A DNA stretch of 64,000 nucleotides, from positions 14,693,845-14,757,844 of the forward strand of contig JAVMKO010000022.1 of assembly GCA_032164245.1 (NCBI GenBank), given 5' to 3'. Source of the stretch: Sternotherus odoratus. Taxonomy: Eukaryota; Chordata; Testudines; Kinosternidae. This document shows, piece after piece, positions 56,620 through 64,000 of the stretch. A program made the translations under genes and the position numbers. Position 1 is the first letter of the stretch; every line of letters starts with the position of its first letter. The notes beneath the pieces were generated by a model. That model did no database searches, was not told where the DNA came from, and was given only the letters and a program-made list of their open reading frames with translations.

Positions 56620-57460
56620 CGGTGGCCACTAGCGGTACCGCAGGGTGCGGCGCCCTTGGCGGGGCAGTGCCCCCCGTGGTCATTGAGGGGATCCAGTGGC
56701 CCTAAGGCGCAGCAGTGACACTCGGGGGGGGCACAGACGAGGGTTTCCCTCGGACCAGCAGTGACACCCAGTAGCCAAGCGGGATGCCGCACAGGCGGTG
56801 GTGCCCGTAGAGAAGCCGGGGCACCCAATGCCAGCTGCCCTACTGCACAGCGCATGGTTTCCTTGTGCAGCAATGACACCCGGTGATCGGTTGGGGGGCG
56901 AGAGGGGCTCAGAAGGCGGGTTTCCCTTAGCGCAGCGGTGACACCCGGTGGCCGGCCAGGGTAATACACAGACGGTGTATGCCGGGGAGCAGCGGTGACA
57001 CCCGGTGGCCAATCCGGGGTAATACACATTTTGTGTCGCCCATGGAGGAGCAGTGACACCCAGAGGCCAATTGGCATAACGCCCGAGGGGGGGGGGGCGC
57101 GCCCATGGCACAGCAGTGACACCTGGTGGCCAGTCCAGGTAATGCACAAACTGCATCATCCCATGAAACAGCAGTGACACCCAGTGGCCAGCTGCGAGTA
57201 CTGCATGGGGATGCTGGTCTCCCATGAAGGAGCATGACCAGTGGTCAATTGGGATAATGGGGGGGGGGGTCGGTCAATGGTGCAGCAGTGACACCTGGTG
57301 GTCAGTTGGGGGTAATGCACAGAAGAGGCGACAGTGCAGATCCAGACTAACACTACCGCTCTGAATCTGTAGAGACTGACTAGTTTATTTCAGCATTGAA
57401 CCTGTACAGATAATGTTTTCATTGGCGCAGCAGTGACACCCGGTGGCCAGTCAGGGTAAT
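56620..57460. repeat. Degenerate minisatellite, unit about 60 bp
   Basis: About a dozen units share the core CAGCAGTGACACCCGGTGGCCA followed by a variable GTCGGGGTAATGCACAGACG-like part (shortened here), with cores at 56715, 56758, 56871, 56934, 56991, 57051, 57112, 57171, 57284 and 57428. Unit lengths vary from about 43 to 65 bp. A SINE piece separates the last unit. No coding function is visible. Confidence 0.85.
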
Positions 57461-57562
57461 GCAGAGTGGCCAGAAGGCGTGGTGTCTTTAAGGTGCCACA
57501 GGACTCTTTTGTTACCTCTGCTATTCCAGACGAACATGGCTACCTCTCTGATTCCAGGAGAT
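57335..57562 (-). mobile_element. SINE fragments flanking the last minisatellite unit
   Basis: CAGATCCAGACTAACACTAC (57338) and CTGACTAGTTTATTTCAGCA (57375) on one side, and TCTTTAAGGTGCCACAGGAC (57485) with GACGAACATGGCTACCTCTC (57529) on the other, are pieces of the turtle-type SINE family. At least two insertions or one rearranged copy are present. Confidence 0.7.
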
Positions 57563-57689
57563 AAAGTGTTTTGTAGCCCCCACCCCCCACCCCCCAGGAA
57601 CCATGCTGGCAGTACAGCATTTTTTTCACTAAATAACTTTTTTAAATCAAATATAAAGTGCTCTTAAAATTGTTTACCAGCAATTCTAA

Positions 57690-58000
57690 TTGTACCTATG
57701 CAATAATATCCCAAGTATGTGTAAGCAGAGTCAGGATGACTTCCACCCCGACATTTGGTAGTGAGGTGTGGCAAGTTGTGGAAAAGAACTTCAGGGGCTG
57801 ATGTCATTTGCATGGGCACACCCACTGTGCCTAGCATGAGTGGACTGCTTGCCCAAATGGTCACTTTGGCTGCTGTGGGATCCCCAGTTTCTTTGTTATT
57901 GGGGCAGAAAGAATAAAGTGTTCTTATCCTGATTATGTGAATCAAGGACACTGGAACTGTACATGGCCGTTTAAGCTGGAGGGACTCGCCCTCATTTAAA
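57690..58000 (+). repeat. Second copy of the 37180-37480 repeat
   Basis: CCCAAATGGTCACTTTGGCT, GATCCCCAGTTTCTTTGTTA, TTGGGGCAGAAAGAATAAAG and TGGAGGGACTCGCC match the copy at 37180 in order. The AATAAA inside suggests an LTR 3' region. It ends shortly before the promoter at 58.13 kb. Confidence 0.55.
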
Positions 58001-58129
58001 AGCCCTTGGAAGGCTGAGGCTCTCAGGGAATGGGGGTGGGTCTACATGACGTATGCTGGAAGAGCCGATTTCCTATTGGTGTAGTGAGAGGTGGTAAAGC
58101 TGATCTTCTATAGGGTCCCCACTAAGTGA

Positions 58130-58638
58130 CGTTCTGTGATCCCATTGGTCTGTCACTAGGTGACGTTTTCTGAAAGCAATGCTGGGCGGAGCCGTCAGGG
58201 CCTCGTGCAGTCAGAGCTCAGCGCACGCTAGCGAGGAGCAGCTCGAGGCCACGGCGCTGATTGGCTGCCTGGGCCGCGGACGGAGAGCGCAGCGGCGGGA
58301 GCTGGTGAAAAGCCGCAGCGCCCGCGGGTCTTCGCAGGTCGCGCCCGTTGCGCGCGCCGGTGTTTCCCGGTAGCCAATGGGCTGTCGCTCGGTGACGCGT
58401 TCTCCCCGGAGTGGCAGCCAATGGGGGCGGGGATCGCTGCAGGTGCCGCGGTTTGAAACGCCTGGCAGCCCCCGGACCGTTTCCACAGGCCGGGAGGCGG
58501 GAAATCGCCAGGCCGGCCCGCCCGCCAGAATCTCGCGGGCAGCGAACCGGCCGCAGGCCCGTGGGCGGGGGGGACCTCGCGGCGGCGCTGCCGGGCACGC
58601 TCGGGGTGTTTGCAGCGGCCGGGACCGTTTCTGTGCGT
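58130..58638 (+). promoter_or_regulatory. CpG-island promoter and presumed exon 1
   Basis: Strong CpG island without TATA. It has CCAAT boxes in either orientation: ATTGG at 58144 and 58260, CCAAT at 58374 and 58418. TGACG motifs stand at about 58127, 58161 and 58392. A module CATTGGTCTGTCACTAGGTGACG (58143-58165; given here only as a positional motif) recurs as CAATGGGCTGTCGCTCGGTGACG at 58375-58397. E2F-like GGCGGGAAATC (58496) and TCTCGCGGGC (58531) follow. A splice donor GTGAGTGAGT begins at 58639, so exon 1 may end at 58638. NF-Y plus CREB/ATF-type control is inferred from the motifs. Confidence 0.7.
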
Positions 58639-58689
58639 GTGAGTGAGTCCCTGGGACCGGGCAGCCGGGAACGAGCAGCATTTCGGGGG

Positions 58690-61000
58690 TGGGGGCGGCG
58701 CTGGGCGGGAGCGGTGTCGGGGGGCGGGGTTCCGAGGTGAGGGGGGGGACTCTGGGCGGGAGCGGTGTCGGGGGGCGGGGTTCCGAGGTGGCGGTGGCGC
58801 TGGGCGGGAGCGGTGTCGGGGGGCGGGGTTCCGAGGTGAGGGGGGGCCTCTGGGCGGGAGCGGTGTCGGGGGGCGGGGTTACGAGATGAGGGGGGAATCT
58901 GAGTGGGAGGTGTCGGGGGCGGGGTTCCGAGGTGGCGGTGGCGCTGGGCGGGACCGGTGTCGGGGGGCGGGGTTCCGAGGTAAGGGGGGGGCTCTGGGTG
59001 GGAGCGGTGTCGGGGGGCGGGGTTACGAGATGAGGCGGGAATCTGAGTGGGAGGTGTCGGGGGCGCGGTTCTGAGGTGGCGGTGGCGCTGGGCGGGAGCG
59101 GTGTCGGGGGGCGGGGTTCTGAGGTGGCGGTGGCGCTGGGCGGGAGCGGTGTCGGGGGGCGGGGTTCTGAGGTGGCGGTGGCGCTGGGCGGGAGCGGTGT
59201 CGGGGGGCGGGGCGGGGTTCCGCGGTGGTGCTGGGCGGGGGCGGGGTGGGGTTCCGAGGTGGCGGTGGCGCTGGGCGGGACCGGTGTCGGGGGGCGGGGC
59301 GGGGTTCCGATGTGGGGGTGGCGCTGGGCGGGAGCGGTGTTGGGGGGCGGGGTTCCGAGGTGAGGGGGGGCCTCTGGGCGGGAGCGGTGTCGGGGGGCGG
59401 GGTTACGAGATGAGGGGGGAATCTGAGTGGGAGGTGTCGGGGGCGGGGTTCCGAGGTGGCGGTGGCGCTGGGCGGGAGCGGTGTCGGGGGGCGGGGTTCC
59501 GAGGTGAGGGGGGGCCTCTGGGCGGGACCGGTTTCGGGGGGCGGGGTTCCGAGGTGAGGGGGGGGGGGCTCTGGGTGGGAGCGGTGTCGGGGGGCGGGGT
59601 TACGAGATGAGGGGGGAATCTGAGTGGGAGGTGTCGGGGGCGGGGTTCCGAGGTGGCGGTGGCGCTGGGCGGGAGCGGTGTCGCGGGGCGGGGCGGGGTT
59701 CCGAGGTGGCGGTGGCGCTGGGCGGGAGCGGTGTTGGGGGGCGGGGTTCCGAGGTGAGGGGGGACTCTCGGCGGGAGCTGTGTCGGGGGGCGGGGTTCTG
59801 AGGTGGGGGTGGCGCTGGGCGGGACCGGTGTCGGGGTTCTGAGGTGAGGGGGGAATCTGGGCGGGAGCGGTGTCAGGGTTCTGAGGTGAGGGGGGACACT
59901 CGGTGGGAGCGGTGTTGGGGGGCGGGGTTCCGAGGTGAGGGGGGGACTCTGGGTGGGAGCGGTGTTGGGGGGGCGGGGTTCCGAGGTGAGGGGGGGGACT
60001 CTGGGCGGGAGCGGTGTTGGGGGGGCGGGGTTCCGAGGTGAGGGGGGGGACTCTGGGCGGGAGCGGTGTTGGTGGGCGGGGTTCCGAGGTGAGGGGGGGG
60101 ACTCTGGGCGGGAGCGGTGCCGGGGGGCGGGGTTACGAGATGAGGGGGGAATCTGAGTGGGAGGTGTCGGGGGGCGGGGTTCCGAGGTGGCGGTGGCGCT
60201 GGGCGGGAGCGGTGTCGGGGGGCGGGGTTCCGAGGTAAGGGGGGGCCTCTGGGCGGGACCGGTGTCGGGGGGCGGGGTTCCGAGGTGAGGGGGGGGCTCT
60301 GGGTGGAAGCGGTGTCGGGGGGCGGGGTTACGAGATGAGGGGGGAATCTGAGTGGGAGGTGTCGGGGGCGGGGTTCCGAGGTGGCGGTGGCGCTGGGCGG
60401 GAGCAGGGTCGGGGGGCGGGGTTCTGAGGTGGCGGTGGCGCTGGGCGGGAGCGGTGTCGGCGGGCGGGGCGGGGTTCCGAGGTGGCGGTGGCGCTGGGCG
60501 GGAGCGGTGTCGGGGGGCGGGGCGGGGTTCCGAGGTGGCGGTGGCGCTGGGCGGGAGCGGTGTCGGGGGGCGGGGTTCCGAGGTGGCGGTGGCGCTGGGC
60601 GGGAGCGGTGTTGGGGGGCGGGGTTCCGAGGTGAGGGGGGACTCTCGGCGGGAGCTGTGTCGGGGGCCGGGGTTCTGAGGTGGGGGTGGCGCTGGGCGGG
60701 AGCGGTGTCGGGGTTCTGAGGTGAGGGGGGAATCTGGGCGGGAGCGGTGTCAGGGTTCTGAGGTGAGGGGGGACACTCAGCGGGAGCGGTGTTGGGGGGC
60801 GGGGTTCCGAGGTGAGGGGGGGACTCTGGGTGGGAGCGGTGTTGGTGGGCGGGGTTCCGAGGTGAGGGGGGGGACTCTGGGCGGGAGCGGTGTTGGTGGG
60901 CGGGGTTCCGAGGTGAGGGGGGGGGACTCTGGGCGGGAGCGGTGTTGGTGGGCGGGGTTCCGAGGTGAGGGGGGAATCTGGGTGGGAGCGGTTTCGGGGG
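58690..61000 (+). repeat. GC-box minisatellite with higher-order repeats, in presumed intron 1
   Basis: About 40-45 units of 45-60 bp share GGGCGGGAGCGGTGTCGGGG followed by GGCGGGGTTCCGAGGTG. Variable linkers are GCGGTGGCGCT, AGGGGGGGACTCT or AGGGGGGAATCTGAGTGGGAG. Almost every unit has an Sp1-type GGGGCGGGG. A block at about 59600-59945 recurs in the same unit order at about 60330-60820, showing higher-order duplication. Long frames here (up to 457 codons on the minus strand, 59873-61246) are array artefacts. Confidence 0.95.
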
Positions 61001-61759
61001 GCTCCTGGGTCTGTCCGCGGCAGCTGCAAGCTCTGGGGTCTGCTTGCAACAACTGCGTGCTACGGGGTTAATCTGCAGTGTTGTGGGCCTCTGGGTGCTC
61101 CCCCACCCCCGATGGCTCCTGGCAGCTTCTGGGTTTGCCTGTGGGAGCTGTGGGGTTCTCCCGCTGTCTGCAGCAGCTGAACCTGTGGGCCCTGCCCCAG
61201 CCCACAGTGACTGGACGCTCTTGGGTCCCTCTGCCACATGTGGCAAATGGGAGCGCTGGCGGCTGTTTGTGATGGCTAGGAGTTAGGGGGTCCATCTGCA
61301 ATAACATGGCACTGTGGCGTTCCAGAGTCTGCCTGTGGTGGCTGGGAGCTGTGGGGTTCCCCTGCCTTGGGAGCGGCCTTTCCCCTCCCCCATTCCAGCA
61401 TTTGGCGTCCCTCTGCCGCAGGCAGTGGCTGGGAACTGTGGGGATGCATCTGCAATGGTATGGGTCTATGGAGTCCTCCTGCCACCCAGGGTTGCTGGGG
61501 ATTCCAGGGTCTCCGTGTCACATGGTGACTGGGGGCGCCAGGCGCTCACAGTAGCTGGGAGATGTGGGATCCCTCTGTTGTGGCATGGTCCTGTGTGAGC
61601 TCCCCTGTCACCTGCAGCTGCCACTAGTGGCTGATAGTTCCAGTCTCGCTGCCCCAGAGCTGAGCTGGAAAATTTCATTGAGAGCTCTGGAAGTCCCGAA
61701 TTCTGTGAGCGCATGACCTACTCTTAGCCTTAATAATTGCTGACTGTCTCTTAATCTAG

Positions 61760-61892
61760 GTCTGCTCTCATGTGGATGAGACAGGGAAGAAGCAGCTCAC
61801 ACTACAGGTTTGGACAGTTTGGGTTATTTGCTGTGCCTGCAGAGGACTTGTCCAGTCCAGTGGAGCAGCCTGGACATCCAACTTGGCAGGAG
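61760..61892 (+). other. Exon-like block of an unidentified gene
   Basis: Acceptor TGTCTCTTAATCTAG at 61745-61759 and donor GGAG/GTAAGG at 61893. An ATG at 61770 opens 41 codons (MWMRQGRSSSHYRFGQFGLF, then AVPAEDLSSPVEQPGHPTWQ, E) that end exactly at a codon boundary. The next exon-like block has an in-frame stop after seven codons, so a coding role is doubtful; a 5' UTR exon or lncRNA exon is as likely. No similarity is recognised. Confidence 0.4.
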
Positions 61893-62426
61893 GTAAGGAG
61901 CCCAAGAGTTCTGTCTGGTGATGGGAGAAGGAGCAGCTGTGCATTTTGCTGAAATGATGTCTCTATCCAGTGTCTGAGTAGAAAGGTGCTTCCCTGTGAG
62001 CAGAGAGATGCATCTTGTTTGCATGGGATGGGTCCTGAGGAGGTTGGAGCCCTGCATTTGGCTGTTAATGGGTTAGCAGCAGCACTCCGCTCCCCAAGAC
62101 TGAATGTGAAGGAGGAGCACCGGCCTGCCACTATGGATGCTCTCGGTCTGTCCTTTCAAGTCACTGGACACAATATTGAGTACGGCCAAAAGAAAGCCCC
62201 AATCCTCTGGTCTTGCGGAGGACCTGAGCATCCTGGCCAGGCATGGGCTGGGCTGGGGGTAGGGAGAGACCTGCAGGAATGTAGTGCTTTACCAGAACTG
62301 ATCACTTCAGGTGCTGGCTAGGCTGGAGGGGACATGGGTAGGAGGCTCCAGGAAGCAGAAGCCAGGTGACCTGACTGCCTGTGTCTGTCCTCGATGTGCT
62401 AGTGCTGACCTATGTTCTCTTTTCAG

Positions 62427-62544
62427 TTCCTAATGACATTGGGCAAATGAGAGAGTGGCCAACCTGGAGGAGAGACCAGGAGAAGGAGCAGCAACCCTGA
62501 GCCCATTCAGTGGGATGGAAACCAGACCGCGAGCTGTGGAGTAG
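62427..62544 (+). other. Second exon-like block, non-coding
   Basis: Acceptor TATGTTCTCTTTTCAG is excellent; possible donors are GTAGGT (62541) or GTACAA (62545). All three frames contain stops (frame 1 TGA after TTGGGCAAA, frame 2 at once, frame 3 TGA after about 25 codons), so it would be untranslated. Confidence 0.4.
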
Positions 62545-63114
62545 GTACAAAGGGAAATGTGCTTAAGTATTGAAAGAGTGCTGCAAACATTCTTTTCTAT
62601 GAAAAGAAATATGTTATGTTAGCATAGGGTGGGTCCATGAGAAAAAAGTCCTTGAATCTAACCGGGGCATGTGAAGGTTGGGGGAGCCCTGGCTTCCCAG
62701 TCGGGAGTTGTCATGGCCCAGGGAACGGAAAGTATTTGTTTTCCTGAATTATGGTTATCTTCCAGGAGGGTAAATTGCCTGTAATCAGAGATGCTCAGGC
62801 CTCAACGCTCTGCCCTCCACATCACTGGGTGTGAGTAACTGGTCACTGCAATCTGCTCCTTGTTTGTACTCTCTCTAGCTTCCTTCACAGAATGTGAGGA
62901 TTTTGGTTAGGTATAGACCTCTTTGGGATAAAGGCGAGAGGAAGGGATAATAGTCTGCAGTGTAGTGTAATTGCTTTGGATGCAGGAGCCAGCCTCTTCA
63001 GTTACTCTCTCAAGGGGTGTAGGAAAAAGGCCTCTGGAATAGCAAGAGCCAGAGCTAAATACCATTGCTCTGTCTGCCACTAACTTTTTCTTCTTTTGTT
63101 GTTTTCTTTGCAAG

Positions 63115-63192
63115 GGAACACTTGTGGAGGATTAGTTCAGCCCTGTCTTGAGGTGAAGAGCAAAACTAGACTGGTCTCAAGACAGATACCAG
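63115..63192 (+). other. Third exon-like block
   Basis: Acceptor TTTTGTTGTTTTCTTTGCAAG and donor CCAG/GTAAGACC bound 78 bp. Only the third frame is open throughout (NTCGGLVQPCLEVKSKTRLV, SRQIPG). No family is recognised. Together with 61760 and 62427 it suggests a plus-strand gene continuing beyond the window. Confidence 0.4.
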
Positions 63193-63716
63193 GTAAGACC
63201 AGCAGGGAGCAGAGCAGCTGTTGTTGTCAAACACTTATCTTAGTGTCTCTTAGATGCTCTGGTAACAGCCCTGATGACTACAGAGAATGAAAGGTTCCCA
63301 ACTAACTCTGGGGGCAGGTGGAGAATTTCTCCATCTTAAGTTCTGCAGATCTTCCGTGGTAACATGTGTGTATTTCTAGTGCAGCTCCCCCCCCCTTCCC
63401 CAAGACCCTGATTCCTCATGGGTATTGTAATCTTCTGTGGCCTTAGTTTCCAGATTGTGGTGACCTGGGCACTGCTTGGTGCAGCTGGATGTCTGTTCAG
63501 TAATTGATCAATAGGGTGTTTTGGAGTGTGGGGACAGGGAGGACTGTGGGTTGGTTTTTTTTTGTTGTTGTTGTTTTGTTTTGGTGGTACTTTTGGTTTT
63601 GAAGACCCCGGTCAGGCCTAAGAAATTGTTCCCTCCCGGCTCATCCCATCCCTGTTGCAACAGCATGGTCCCCCGTAGGAAATATTAGTGAATTTTGTGT
63701 GATGGCTACAGTAGAA

Positions 63717-63805
63717 CCTCTAGCGTTACAAACACCAGAATTCTACTGACATGTCAAACACACCCTTCGTTTGGAACAGGAAATATCTAATCAGGCATGT
63801 CACCT
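63717..63805. mobile_element. Tigger-like MITE, left end, truncated
   Basis: TACAGTAGAACCTCTAGCGT and GGAACAGGAAATATCTAATC match the left part of the element at 41095-41463 (TACAGTAGATCCTCAGAGCT ... ATGCAATCAGGC). It is cut at 63806 by the unidentified young repeat. Confidence 0.7.
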
Positions 63806-64000
63806 TCAGCCAAAGACCACACCCAACACTGAGGGAGCAAAAGGTCTGTGAACTCAACACACGCAAGACAGGAAGAGGTTCCCCGCCACACCCACCCACC
63901 CACCAATCCCAGCTAAAGTGGAAGCGTGCCCTCTCTTCCCAGCCACAGGGTTCTCGGGGTCGTCCATGGAGAAGTTTGATAGGCAGTGGGAGGTGGCCCA
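63806..64000. repeat. Unidentified young repeat, copy 2 (runs off the window)
   Basis: 194 of 195 positions identical to 51818-52012 in the same orientation; the single difference is T versus G in GGTTCTCKGGGTCG (63952-63965). The shared start TCAGCCAAAGACCACACCCA follows unrelated sequence in the two copies, so 63806 is probably an element terminus. Confidence 0.75.

Noticed and set aside
55940..56683. 247-codon minus-strand frame over a CpG island
   Set aside because: No recognisable domain; extends through low-complexity C-rich sequence; an overlapping antisense frame is equally open.
56620..57460. CRISPR-like repeat-spacer pattern
   Set aside because: The conserved core with variable linkers superficially resembles one, but cores are degenerate, linkers are related to each other, no cas genes exist and the context is eukaryotic.
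59873..61246. 457-codon minus-strand open frame rich in Pro/Arg/Ser
   Set aside because: It lies wholly over the GC-box minisatellite; every frame on both strands is open for long stretches there because the unit lacks stop codons. No domain, start context or splice logic.

Overview
The window looks like nuclear DNA of a sauropsid, most likely a cryptodiran turtle. This rests on repeat content: many CR1 LINE fragments in both orientations (3' ends carrying the GGTTGGAAGGGACCTCA block), several copies of a tRNA-head SINE of the type known from turtles (TTAGTCTCTAAGGTGC block), an L1 fossil, an RTE fragment, hAT- and Tigger/mariner-type MITEs, a Helitron and LTR-like pieces. No bacterial, phage, CRISPR or operon structure is visible. 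I find no intact protein-coding gene. The longest open frames lie in GC-rich minisatellites and are artefacts of repeat composition.

Layout. 1-9 kb: gene desert with a decayed CR1 RT, a complete hAT MITE (4058-4642) and a SINE scrap. 9-16 kb: an H4 histone retropseudogene (9418-9684), four TIR elements and CR1 fragments. 16-20 kb: a GC-rich LTR-like block with a minus-strand TATA box and a gag-like retroelement fragment with Cys motifs. 20-32 kb: hAT MITEs, an RTE fragment, a nested MITE pair and long featureless stretches. 32-35 kb: CR1 interrupted by a Tigger-like MITE that itself holds a GC-rich minisatellite, and by a 219-bp hAT MITE with a perfect TSD. 35-43 kb: a SINE palindrome, LTR-like blocks and a minus-strand L1 fossil (ORF1 and ORF2 remnants). 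44.6-47.1 kb: a four-layer nest, in which an AT-rich TIR repeat contains a Helitron, which contains a 5S-rRNA-derived SINE, which contains a hAT MITE. 49-52 kb: CR1, SINE and a very young unidentified repeat. 53.2-54.7 kb: two exon-like blocks resembling a Hairy/E(spl) (HES) bHLH gene, both broken. 56-64 kb: a CpG-rich zone with one CpG island, a degenerate minisatellite, then a convincing CpG-island promoter (58.13-58.64 kb), a 2.3-kb GC-box minisatellite in the presumed first intron, and three exon-like blocks with good splice signals but little coding potential.

The only plausible live transcription unit is the plus-strand one starting near 58.6 kb and leaving the window on the right; its product is not visible here. 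Everything else is best read as a stratified record of transposon insertions. Many boundaries are fixed by target-site duplications (TSDs) that I read directly. Names of repeat families are inferences from memory of family hallmarks, not database hits.
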